The position numbers were made by a program, and so were the translations under genes. From NCBI RefSeq assembly GCF_041358175.1, contig NZ_JBGKBE010000003.1, positions 62,001 to 126,000 of the forward strand: a DNA stretch of 64,000 nucleotides. Direction: 5' to 3'. Under the pieces are notes generated by a model that did no database searches, had not been told where the DNA came from, and worked only from the letters and a program-made list of their open reading frames with translations. This DNA is from Muriicola sp041358175 (GTDB lineage: Bacteria > Bacteroidota > Bacteroidia > Flavobacteriales > Flavobacteriaceae). Shown here piece by piece: positions 41,078-50,103 of the stretch (its first letter is position 1; each line of letters starts with the position of its first letter).

Positions 41078-41827
41078 CTAGATATTCAAGCGAGATTCTG
41101 CATAAAGTGCTGCACCAATAATACCGGCATCATTTTCAAAATGTGCCACCCATAATGGAACATCTACAGATAAGTAGCTGCTAAACTTTTTATATTTTTT
41201 ACTTAATCCGCCTCCAATGATAAAATGGTCTGGTGACATTATTCTTTTCAAATGCGTAAGGAAGTAATCAAATCGCCCTGCCCATTCTTTCAATTTCAAA
41301 TTATCTTTTTTCCTTGCCAGTCCAGAAGCAAAAAATTCAATCGATTCTCCATTTTTATATAAAACACGACCCATTTCGATATTTGCTATTAAAATACCAT
41401 TATAGAAAACTCCTGTGCCCAAACCTGTGCCAATAGTAACCATAATCACTTTACCTTTTAGACCGTTGCCAACACCTAATTGCATTTCCGCCAATCCTGC
41501 TAAATCAGCGTTATTTCCTATATGGAATTTGGTGTTCGGATATGCGGTCTCAAAGAGTTCATCATCTTGTACATCTATTCAGTCATTGGTCATATTTCCC
41601 GCTGTCTTACATTTACCATCAACAACTACCATCGGAAAGCTGAAACCGATAACACCTTGCCAATTTAACCGACTTACCAATTCTTCAACGGTTTTTGCTA
41701 CTGCCTCAGGAAGTGCTGGCTGCGGAGTCGAAAGACGGAGTCTTTCTGAAACTAATCTTCCGCTTTCTGTTTCAACGATGGCCCCTTTAATTTCTGACCC
41801 ACCAATATCCAATCCTAAGATTTCCAT
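41078..41827 (-). pseudogene. ROK-family sugar kinase broken by one in-frame TGA
   Basis: The reading frame is intact over 249 codons except for a TGA at codon 83 (41581-41579). Upstream is MEILGLDIGGSEIKGAIVE, the ATP-binding ROK start. The same frame goes on after the stop, with IGNNADLAGLAEMQLGVGNG, MVTIGTGLGTGVFYNG and FIIGGGLSKKYKKF. The length equals that of ROK/polyphosphate glucokinase proteins, so a TGG-to-TGA (Trp) change or a sequencing error is the simplest reading. The enzyme would phosphorylate fructose or glucose freed by the GH32. A short ATG restart at 41494 could give only the C-terminal half. Confidence 0.85.
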
Positions 41828-41845
41828 AGTGTCATTTAAAAATAA

Positions 41846-41875
41846 AAAAGCACGGGAAACAACCCCCGTGCTTTT
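41846..41875 (-). terminator. rho-independent terminator after susD
   Basis: AAAAGCACGGG (41846-41856) pairs with CCCGTGCTTTT (41865-41875), and on the minus strand a T-rich run follows. It separates the susCD unit from the ROK/HAD genes. Confidence 0.85.
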
Positions 41876-41929
41876 CAAAACTAACTCAACTAACTCAGAT
41901 CACTGAATTTTCTTGATTGATAATGCCCT

Positions 41930-43672
41930 CTAATATCCTGGGTTTTGAACATAGAGACCTCCAGTAAAATCAATTTCTCTTTGCGGTATTGGATAATATT
42001 CATCTCGCCCGGATGTGAATTGGGCATTCGCTAGAAAATCTCTTTTTGTCCTTTCCACCGCCAAATACGCATTTAGCGTTTCTTCCGCAATCCCCCATCT
42101 TACTAGGTCATACCATCTATGACCTTCCATGGCAAATTCCAACCTTCGTTCGAACATTAGCGCCTTCCACGCCAAATCCTTGGTTGGAAACGAGTCATAA
42201 GTTCCAATAGCGTAGATATCGGTTGCACCTGCATCCAATGGCCGTTGTGTACTTGCTGCAGCACGATTCCTGACTTGATTAATGATTGGCAAAGCTTCAG
42301 CCCATCTATCTAATTGAATCAAGGCTTCAGCCTTCCAAAGGAGAACATCTGCATATCTAATAAAATCCACGTTTTTTGAAGTACCTACAAATGGTCCTTC
42401 CTTAACATAGCATGAACAATCCGGAGCTTGTTGTTCTTTCATATTTCCGAAATAACCATATACACCTGGATCTCTGGCCCAACTGAAATTATAGACCATA
42501 TCTTCTGAATTACTTACCGTATTTCTATATTTAAAAGGTCTTCCCGGTATACCCACTGTATGATCGATCCTTGGATCAACGCTCAAACCACTATCAGGTG
42601 GGGTTGTGCCATTGGCATCTACATTTGTAAAAATATCTGCGTTATTAAAGGTGTCCAGCAGTGGAAGTCCAGTATCATCTGTCTTAAATGAATTCACCAT
42701 GTTCTGACTGGCCAAATGAAACCCACAGCAACCATAAAGCCCTGTACCGTGTGGCGAATTTAAACCTGTCACAAAACTTACCCTTCCAACAGTTGTACCG
42801 TCATTTATGGAAAACTGGGCCGCCCAGATAGATTCTGGACCATTATCAAAACCATCCAAGAAATTTTCTCCAAAATCTGGTTGTAGACTACCGGTAACTT
42901 CATCGGCATAGTCAATCACCTCTTGTAAACGTGCGGTATTGATATTGGTTACTTGGTGTTGGTCATTCTGCTCATAAGCTTGATATAAACGTAATTTTGC
43001 CAAATAAGCTGCTGCTGCATTTCGGTCTGCTCTACCCACTTGATCTTGAGCTTGTGGTAGGTTTTCATACGCGAAAAGAAAATCCTCGGCAATTGTATTC
43101 CATAACGCATCATTATCTACGTCATTTGAAGTTTGACCAATTTCTTCCTGGGTTAAATTCTCCGTAATGTATGGGATTTTCTTAAAAATTAATTTAAGCA
43201 TAAAATGAGAATGAGCCCTTAGAAAGCGTAATTCTGCCTGTCTAGTTGTTTTTTGAGCATATTCACCGTCCGGAATATCATTAATAACGGAAAGTGCAAA
43301 GTTAGCTCTGGAAATTGCTTTATAAAAATCGGTCCAAGTTCTGGGTGCCATCCAATCTCCCATATCTGCAATAGTAAGATTATATTGTTCATATTTATCA
43401 ACAACATCAACATCACCACGGCCTCCGCCACCTTTATATGCATCGTCTGAACGGACACTGCCATACACCCATTGGTGTGTCAATGGCCCGATCATTTCAT
43501 CATTGGCAATGCCGGCATACGCAGCAATTACCAAAGATTCTGCATTCTCAGCAGTTGCCACGTTTTCACTAGACAAAACACCTTCTGGTTCATATTCCAA
43601 ATAGTCATCGGAACATGCAGTGAACACTAAGGCTGTGTACATTACTATAACTAATATTTTATTATATTTCAT
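41930..43672 (-). CDS. SusD/RagB-family glycan-binding lipoprotein
   Basis: The 580-residue outer-membrane lipoprotein has a signal ending ALVFTACSDD (lipid Cys). SusD-type helical repeats follow (QAELRFLRAHSHFMLKLIFK, FIRYADVLLWKAEALIQLD), with the C-terminal family pattern ERRLEFAMEGHRWYDLVRWG. It caps the SusC porin and captures oligosaccharides. It begins 16 bp after the SusC gene and is followed by a terminator. The ATG at 43672 is preferred to an in-frame codon three residues upstream. Substrate is taken as fructan from the GH32 next door. Confidence 0.93.
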   Translation of the reverse strand: MKYNKILVIVMYTALVFTACSDDYLEYEPEGVLSSENVATAENAESLVIAAYAGIANDEMIGPLTHQWVYGSVRSDDAYKGGGGRGDVDVVDKYEQYNLTIADMGDWMAPRTWTDFYKAISRANFALSVINDIPDGEYAQKTTRQAELRFLRAHSHFMLKLIFKKIPYITENLTQEEIGQTSNDVDNDALWNTIAEDFLFAYENLPQAQDQVGRADRNAAAAYLAKLRLYQAYEQNDQHQVTNINTARLQEVIDYADEVTGSLQPDFGENFLDGFDNGPESIWAAQFSINDGTTVGRVSFVTGLNSPHGTGLYGCCGFHLASQNMVNSFKTDDTGLPLLDTFNNADIFTNVDANGTTPPDSGLSVDPRIDHTVGIPGRPFKYRNTVSNSEDMVYNFSWARDPGVYGYFGNMKEQQAPDCSCYVKEGPFVGTSKNVDFIRYADVLLWKAEALIQLDRWAEALPIINQVRNRAAASTQRPLDAGATDIYAIGTYDSFPTKDLAWKALMFERRLEFAMEGHRWYDLVRWGIAEETLNAYLAVERTKRDFLANAQFTSGRDEYYPIPQREIDFTGGLYVQNPGY

Positions 43673-43688
43673 GATTGTCAATTTTTAA

Positions 43689-46600
43689 TTAAAAGTTAAT
43701 GTTCAAGCCTACTGAATAAACTGTAGGAACAGGAATTCTATTTACATCTATTCTTTCTGGATCGGAACCTATATAGCCTTTAGGGGTAAACCAAAATAAA
43801 TTTTCCCCCTGTAGATAAATTCGAAGTCCGGTCATACCTGCCATCTTACCTATAATATCAGTTGGCAATGAATATCCTACTTGTAAATTTCTAATTTTAA
43901 AATAGGAATTGTTTCTAAAGATATAGTCTGAAGTATCCGTAAAATTGTTCACCAATGATAATGAAGGTATTGTAGAGCTTGTGTTTTGTGGTGTCCATGC
44001 GTTTAAGACTCCAAGACCTGCATTATCTCTTCCTTGAACAAAATTGTTCCAAAACATATAGGAATCAACTCCTATACGACCTGCAACTCCTGAACCGAAG
44101 ACTGAAAAATCGAAATTTTTGTAACCTACATCCAATCGAATACCATACTCCAAATCAGGAAGGGTATTACCAATAAAATCACGGTCATTACTATCGATAA
44201 CGCCATTATTGTCTACATCCACTATTTTTATACCACCTGGTCTAGCATTACCAGTTTGTACACCTCCTGTGGGATGTGCATCAACATCTGCCTGACTTTG
44301 AAACAGTCCGTCTGTACGATAACCGAATATAGCTGTTTGCGACTGTCCAAGGATTGAGTTTTGGGCAGTACCGGGAAATGCTGCTCTAACTTCTTCTGGT
44401 AGAAAGGTAATTTCATCCTTGAAGGCACCAAAATTTGTAGAAACCCCTAAAGAAAATCCATTATCCCAAACATTGGAATATCCAACATTAAATTCCCAAC
44501 CTTTAGCGGCCGTTGCGGCACCGTTCAATACTCGTTGTTGTCCTTCGCCTATAACGGAGGCAATTGGAGGAGTAGTCAAAATATCCGTAGTTTCCCTTGT
44601 AAAATAATCGAAGGAACCGCTTATTTTGTTATTTAAAAACCCAAAATCGATACCATAATTCCATTCTTTGGTAGTTTCCCACTTTAAATTAGGGTTAGGT
44701 GCTTGAGTAGAAACAAAACCTGATGGTAATGTACCTGTGTTATTACCATTAATGTCATATGCTGTACCAACATTATAGTAAATTTCAAAAAACCCACCGG
44801 TCAATTGTGCTTGGTTTTGACCATATCTTGATTCGTATAAACCGAATCTTGCAGTATTACCAATTTCTTGGTTTCCTACTTCTCCATAACCTGCCCTAAG
44901 CTTTAAATTGGAAATCAATTCACTATCCTTTAAAAACTCTTCCTGACTAATTCTCCAACCCAAAGTTGCGGCCGGAAAAACACCATATCTATTATTCGCG
45001 CCAAATCTTGAAGAACCATCTCTACGAATAGTAAATGATGCCAAATACTTGTCATCGTAAGTATAATTTAATTTTCCAAACTGAGAAGCAAGGCTGTACT
45101 GAGTGGAAATACCATTGTTGGTGCGGGCACCTGTAGCAGCAGAAAGTACAAAATAGGATTCTTGCTCTACTGCAAAATCATCGGCTTGTGCAAAAATGGT
45201 GTCAAAATCCTCTCTTATCGACTCAATCCCTAATAGTGCTCCAAATCTGTGCTTTCCAACTTCTAAATTATAATTCAACGTATTTGAAAAAGTTAATGTT
45301 CTCAACTTATTGGTGTCAAAAATCAACCTATTATTACTTCTGGTAACAAAACCATTAAATACTTTAGGCTCGATATTTTTCCTTTTGAAGTCGCTGAAAT
45401 CTATGCCTAAACTAGAGCGAAATTTAAGGTTATCAAGAATACTTATCTCAGCAAAAACATTTCCAAAGAAGTTGTTTTTAGTAGCATTGTCCCATCTGTT
45501 CAAATATTGCATCAATAACGGATTGTTCCTATCTGAATACCCCGCTCCCAACGGCCCAGCAAATTCACCATTCGCATCATATACAGGAATTGTTGGTGCC
45601 AAGGTAATGGACAAACCTGTAGTGGGTGCACCACCAACATCACTTGCAACCAAGGTTTCATTGGATGTTGAAATTTGAGTATTAACACCAAATTTCACCC
45701 TGTCGTTGAAAAGGTTAGTGGTACCATTAATTTTTGCAGTATATCTATCATAACCGGTATACTTTAACATACCAGTATTCTTTAGATAGCCTAGATTTAT
45801 CAATAAAGAGGATTTATCCGAACCCGCAGAAACGGTAACTTCGTTATTGAAAACATATCCTGTTTCATAAACTTCGTCTTGCCAATCCGTATTGCCCGCC
45901 GGTACATCTGGGTTCCCACCAACAAAAGGCTGAACAGCCACACCGTTAAGAACTGGATTAGTAAAATCATTGTTCCAATCAAAATTGTATATTTCACCAT
46001 AGCCCGCATTTGGATCTGCGCCATCATTTACGGATGCTCTCCACAAAGCTTCACCGCGTTGCTGGGAATTTAACATTTCATACCGTTGTTTACGCTCTGA
46101 TTGTACAGATAGATTGGAATTGATACTAACCGTAAGACGTTCTCCTTTAAGACCTCCTTTTGTACTTACAACGATAACCCCATTTGCAGCCCTTGACCCA
46201 TATATTGAAGAGGCCGAAGCATCTTTCAACACTTGAATGGATTCAATTGTAGCAGGATTTAAACTTGCGAATACCTCTTGCCTTTTTGTGGGCACACCAT
46301 CTATGATGTAAAGCGGGTCATTATTCCCTAAAGTGGTAAGTCCCCTTATAAGTATTCTACTGTTCAGCCCCGTAGGATCACCGGATTTTTCTATAAAAAG
46401 ACCACCGACTCGTCCTTGTAAGGCCTGCATGGCATTACCAGAACTTAAACTTTGTCCCTCAATTGGAGCAATATCCACGACTGTAACGGCTCCTGTTAAA
46501 TCTACCTTACGTTCCGTAGAATATCCGGTAAGCACCACTTCTTCAAGCTGCTGGGCATCAGCTTGCATAGCAAGGTTAATTACAGATTGCCCATTTACTG

Positions 46601-46844
46601 CGATCTCGGCCCTTAAGAACCCAATATAGCTGAAGATCAATGTTGCATCTGAAGCTACATTATCTAACGTATATTTACCGTCGAAATCAGTTGTTGTACC
46701 TGTGGTCGTTCCTTTTATAACAACAGATGCGCCAGGTAATGGCATACTGTCGTCGGCGGACGTCACTGTACCTGTTATTTGTCCCTGGGCCAATAGGCCT
46801 AGTGGGACAAAAATTAGTAATAAGAATAAGAGTTTTAATTTCAT
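43689..46844 (-). CDS. SusC/RagA-family TonB-dependent transporter
   Basis: The 1051-residue outer-membrane protein has a signal peptide (about 1-19). A CarboxypepD-like plug-extension domain follows (ITGTVTSADDSMPLPGASVV, about 23-105), then a TonB box/plug with EEVVLTGYSTERKVDLTGAV and a 22-strand barrel ending in VYSVGLNINF. It imports oligosaccharides with SusD. It lies 11 bp after the GH32 gene and 16 bp before susD in one operon. The presence of the N-terminal carboxypeptidase-like domain is typical of Bacteroidota SusC. Intact full length. Confidence 0.95.
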   Translation of the reverse strand: MKLKLLFLLLIFVPLGLLAQGQITGTVTSADDSMPLPGASVVIKGTTTGTTTDFDGKYTLDNVASDATLIFSYIGFLRAEIAVNGQSVINLAMQADAQQLEEVVLTGYSTERKVDLTGAVTVVDIAPIEGQSLSSGNAMQALQGRVGGLFIEKSGDPTGLNSRILIRGLTTLGNNDPLYIIDGVPTKRQEVFASLNPATIESIQVLKDASASSIYGSRAANGVIVVSTKGGLKGERLTVSINSNLSVQSERKQRYEMLNSQQRGEALWRASVNDGADPNAGYGEIYNFDWNNDFTNPVLNGVAVQPFVGGNPDVPAGNTDWQDEVYETGYVFNNEVTVSAGSDKSSLLINLGYLKNTGMLKYTGYDRYTAKINGTTNLFNDRVKFGVNTQISTSNETLVASDVGGAPTTGLSITLAPTIPVYDANGEFAGPLGAGYSDRNNPLLMQYLNRWDNATKNNFFGNVFAEISILDNLKFRSSLGIDFSDFKRKNIEPKVFNGFVTRSNNRLIFDTNKLRTLTFSNTLNYNLEVGKHRFGALLGIESIREDFDTIFAQADDFAVEQESYFVLSAATGARTNNGISTQYSLASQFGKLNYTYDDKYLASFTIRRDGSSRFGANNRYGVFPAATLGWRISQEEFLKDSELISNLKLRAGYGEVGNQEIGNTARFGLYESRYGQNQAQLTGGFFEIYYNVGTAYDINGNNTGTLPSGFVSTQAPNPNLKWETTKEWNYGIDFGFLNNKISGSFDYFTRETTDILTTPPIASVIGEGQQRVLNGAATAAKGWEFNVGYSNVWDNGFSLGVSTNFGAFKDEITFLPEEVRAAFPGTAQNSILGQSQTAIFGYRTDGLFQSQADVDAHPTGGVQTGNARPGGIKIVDVDNNGVIDSNDRDFIGNTLPDLEYGIRLDVGYKNFDFSVFGSGVAGRIGVDSYMFWNNFVQGRDNAGLGVLNAWTPQNTSSTIPSLSLVNNFTDTSDYIFRNNSYFKIRNLQVGYSLPTDIIGKMAGMTGLRIYLQGENLFWFTPKGYIGSDPERIDVNRIPVPTVYSVGLNINF

Positions 46845-46855
46845 AATTGAGTGAT

Positions 46856-48469
46856 TTAGTTAAAGTTTAATTCATGTATTTCGAGATTGCTAAGTGTAAT
46901 TTTTTCTTGATCAGATGTTATGGACAAGGTTTCGAAAGGTGCATTGAGAAAGAAAATCTCGGTCAACACCGTTTGCCCATCATCATAGAACAATTCGATG
47001 GAAGTTTTATCCAATAGTATTTTCCCGGTTAAATTCGTAGAGACTGCTGTTCTTGGTGCGGTTGAAATTCTATCACTAAACTTCTCGGAGAAATCAGTTC
47101 TACCCGATTTGTTTCTGTCTACGAAAAATTGTTTTTCGTTTGCATCATAACCGAACTGCAATTCATCCCCTCTGCTATTGGACAATACAAAAGTGTACTT
47201 GCCACTTCTAACATCTGGAATTTCGAAATTGATTTCCGTTTTAGAAAGGTTGACGGTTTTGTTCGTGGTCAGAATTGTTTCACCCTCAACAGAAATAGCA
47301 GTGTCAGCCACCTTTTTTCCGCGGTAGTCGTTTAGTTCCTTTACAGGATTTGAAACTAATCGGTAGGTATCGTTGCTTTTTATTAATCCTAATTCTCGTG
47401 CTATTGTACATGCACTTCGCCAATTTTCGGTAGGTACCTCGTTGGCATAGAGCCAATTGCTCATCCATCCTATAAAAAGTTTACCTCCCTGGGCCGTTCT
47501 AACATTCGACCATGTAACTCCAGCATAGTTGTCACGACCATGATCTACCCAAAAACTATGCTCTTTAGATTGTTCTTTTTTGAAGTTTTCATCAATAGTA
47601 AATTTCTTTCCGTCAAAATCGCCTACAAAGTATTGAGTGGCCGAACCACTATTTGGGCCACCAGGATTAATACTAACCAACAATACCCATTTGGTTTCAT
47701 CCGTGCCTTTAACGGGCAGTTGGAAGAAATCAGGACATTCCCAGACACCCTCGTGGTTACCTATTCCTTCACCAAAAGTGGAGATAAGCTCCCATTTTTT
47801 AAGGTCTTTTGAAGCATAGAACATGATTTCTTGACCAGCAGCTAGAACCATAGTCCATTGTTTTCGTTCTTCGTCCCAGTTGACCTTGGGGTCCCTGAAA
47901 TCACGAATATTTGGGTTTTCGACAACAGGATTTCCTTCATACTTGGTATAGGTAAGTCCTTCATCCAACGAATACGCGATAGATTGTGTTTCGTCAATGA
48001 CCTCACCCGACTTATCGGCTTCCATGTCATGATGGGTAAACATGGCGATTATCGGTATTTTATTTTCTTCCGATAAACCGGATGTATTATCTACATCCAC
48101 TACCGCGCTCCCGGAAAATATATACCCTAACTTGTCAGGATATAAGGCAATCGGTTGTTCTTTCCACGAAATCATATCGGTACTGATGGCATGACCCCAA
48201 TGCATTGGCCCCCAAGTGGTACCATCTGGATAGTGTTGGAAATAGAGATGGTAATATCCATTATAATAGAACATACCATTGGGGTCGTTCATCCATCCTT
48301 TCTTAGGCGAAAAATGAAAGTTTGGGCGGTAGAGGTCTTCATTGGAAATGGCAACAGTATCTTGTCCATTTTGAACCTGATCAGCTTTCTTGTCGGTTGT
48401 ATTTTTGCAAGAAAAGACCATTGCGAAAATTCCTATAGTCATCACGAACTTGTATATCTTATTTTTCAT
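46856..48469 (-). CDS. GH32 beta-fructosidase lipoprotein (levanase/inulinase-type)
   Basis: The 537-residue enzyme has a lipoprotein signal (FAMVFSC, Cys21), then the GH32 five-blade propeller. The nucleophile Asp62 is in WMNDPNG, the transition-state Asp is in DFRDPKVNW, and the acid/base Glu is in VWECPDFFQL. A C-terminal beta-sandwich completes the family. It hydrolyses fructans or sucrose-type beta-fructosides. The lipid anchor suggests an outer-membrane or periplasmic location. It sits between the sugar porter and susC. Whether it prefers levan or inulin cannot be read from the sequence. Confidence 0.94.
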   Translation of the reverse strand: MKNKIYKFVMTIGIFAMVFSCKNTTDKKADQVQNGQDTVAISNEDLYRPNFHFSPKKGWMNDPNGMFYYNGYYHLYFQHYPDGTTWGPMHWGHAISTDMISWKEQPIALYPDKLGYIFSGSAVVDVDNTSGLSEENKIPIIAMFTHHDMEADKSGEVIDETQSIAYSLDEGLTYTKYEGNPVVENPNIRDFRDPKVNWDEERKQWTMVLAAGQEIMFYASKDLKKWELISTFGEGIGNHEGVWECPDFFQLPVKGTDETKWVLLVSINPGGPNSGSATQYFVGDFDGKKFTIDENFKKEQSKEHSFWVDHGRDNYAGVTWSNVRTAQGGKLFIGWMSNWLYANEVPTENWRSACTIARELGLIKSNDTYRLVSNPVKELNDYRGKKVADTAISVEGETILTTNKTVNLSKTEINFEIPDVRSGKYTFVLSNSRGDELQFGYDANEKQFFVDRNKSGRTDFSEKFSDRISTAPRTAVSTNLTGKILLDKTSIELFYDDGQTVLTEIFFLNAPFETLSITSDQEKITLSNLEIHELNFN

Positions 48470-48492
48470 ATTTGTTGGTTCTTTACAATACT

Positions 48493-49860
48493 TCAGTTTA
48501 ATTTTTGTTCATCAAGACCTATAAGATCATCGGTTGTATTCTTTCTTCCTTTTGTTAGTGTTTTACTAAGTTCCTCTAGCGAGATACCTTTGGTTTCTGG
48601 CATTACGAAAATCACAAAGAGCAATTGTAGGAACATCATAAAGGCAAAAAAAGCAAATACGGTACCCGCTCCGATCGAGGTAAACAACACGGGAACTAAC
48701 GAGGGTATGATAGCGGCTAAAATCCAATGCACCGAACTACCGAACGATTGACCGGACCCTCTTAAATGATTCGGGAAAATCTCTGAAATAAATACCCAAA
48801 TCACGGTGCCTTGGCCTATTGCATGTGCAGCAATAAATAGGAAAAGAAAAATGGGCACGGCCATACCTTCCCAATTCAGGAAGAATGCACAGGCCACCAA
48901 AGTCAAAGAGATGATATAGCCAATAGAACCTGCGTACATCAATTGTTTTCTTCCTAGCCTGTCAATGAGGAATACCCCTAAAAGAGTAAAAATCATATTG
49001 GTCACCCCTATTCCTATACTGCTTAAAAGAGCAGTGCTCTCACCAAGGCCAGCTTCTTCGAAAATTCTTGGCGCATAGTACAAAAAGGCATTTATGCCTG
49101 ACAATTGATTGAAAAAGGCGATGAAAAAAGCCAATAATAAAGGGAATCGGTATTTCTTAATAAAAATATTCTCTCCCGAAACAGTATTCTTACTTTCGGT
49201 CTTTAGTTCTAACATCAGTACTCCGGGATCCTGATCGGGATTGATTAATTGCAACACTTTTTTTGCCTCTTCGTTCCGCATTTTGGTCAACAACCACCTA
49301 GGGCTTTTTGGAACGCTCAATACGAAGACTGTATAAATAATTGCAGGTATGGCTTCAACACCCACCATCCAGCGCCATGCGTTTTCACCTATACCATTTA
49401 ATAGATAATTTGAAAAGAAGGCAATCAAAATCCCGAACACGATATTAAATTGATAAAGGGCCACCAATTTCCCCCTGTCCTTGGCAGGTGCTATTTCAGA
49501 TATATAGGCAGGAGCAGCAATGGTAGATGCACCAACCCCCAGCCCACCTATAAATCTAAAAATGGCGAATGTGATCGGATCATTGGCAAATGCAGAACCA
49601 AGAGCGGATATAGTATAAAGTATACCTATCCATAATAATGTTTTCTTCCTGCCTATCTTGTTCGTGGGAATTCCGCCTAAAATTGCACCTACTACAGTAC
49701 CCCATAATGCCATCGCCATAACTATAGTACCATGAAAAACATCTGATGAACCCCACAAGGCCTGCAACTTTTTATCTGCTCCAGAGATAACTACCGTATC
49801 AAATCCGAACAGGAAACCTGCCAATGCTGCGGTAATAGACCAAACCCATATTTTTTTCAT
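48493..49860 (-). CDS. sugar porter family MFS transporter
   Basis: The 455-residue protein has twelve membrane segments and sugar-porter signatures: FDTVVISGA in the first loop, TNKIGRKKTLLWIG, RFIGGLGVGASTIAAPAYIS and PKSPRWLL in the central loop. A second RLGRKQLMYAG motif and the late VIWVFISEIFPNHLRGSG follow. It would carry free fructose across the inner membrane after GH32 cleavage. It begins the porter-GH32-susC-susD operon, 24 bp before GH32. The upstream gap holds several palindromes. Confidence 0.92.
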   Translation of the reverse strand: MKKIWVWSITAALAGFLFGFDTVVISGADKKLQALWGSSDVFHGTIVMAMALWGTVVGAILGGIPTNKIGRKKTLLWIGILYTISALGSAFANDPITFAIFRFIGGLGVGASTIAAPAYISEIAPAKDRGKLVALYQFNIVFGILIAFFSNYLLNGIGENAWRWMVGVEAIPAIIYTVFVLSVPKSPRWLLTKMRNEEAKKVLQLINPDQDPGVLMLELKTESKNTVSGENIFIKKYRFPLLLAFFIAFFNQLSGINAFLYYAPRIFEEAGLGESTALLSSIGIGVTNMIFTLLGVFLIDRLGRKQLMYAGSIGYIISLTLVACAFFLNWEGMAVPIFLFLFIAAHAIGQGTVIWVFISEIFPNHLRGSGQSFGSSVHWILAAIIPSLVPVLFTSIGAGTVFAFFAFMMFLQLLFVIFVMPETKGISLEELSKTLTKGRKNTTDDLIGLDEQKLN

Positions 49861-49921
49861 AATCGTAATTCTCTAGTATGGTTACTAAAGTATTCGTAAA
49901 AAACAAGAGGGTATTTTGATG

Positions 49922-50063
49922 ATGTATCAATATGTTATGTTTTTGTTAAGGTGCATGTTTAAAATGCTAAGTGCTTGATAAACAGCACTTAAAAATAGTA
50001 TTTTAACATGGGCTTAAGCGCACTAACTACATTCATGTTACATGAAGTTTAAAATTGATACAT
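49922..50063. promoter_or_regulatory. palindrome-rich promoter region of the fructan operon
   Basis: The gap between the sensor and porter genes holds three symmetric elements. ATGTATCAA (49922-49930) faces TTGATACAT (50055-50063). AAGTGCT (49969-49975) faces AGCACTT (49984-49990). TTCATGT-T-ACATGAA forms a perfect 15-bp palindrome at 50032-50046. These are candidate binding sites for the AraC-type domain of the adjacent sensor. Confidence 0.5.
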
Positions 50064-50103
50064 TCAAAAGGGACTATGAGGTAAGGATAGTATGAAATGT
50101 AAA

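Noticed and set aside
41579..41581. TGA in the ROK kinase read as tryptophan or selenocysteine
   Set aside because: Other genes here use TGA as stop and TGG for Trp, and there is no catalytic Sec site in ROK kinases, so a nonsense change or sequencing error is simpler.
41415..41906. Long open frame on the plus strand across the ROK gene
   Set aside because: It is antisense to clear ROK motifs and has no recognisable protein features.
48155..48751. 198-residue open frame on the plus strand over GH32 and porter genes
   Set aside because: It is antisense to two well-supported genes and spans their boundary.
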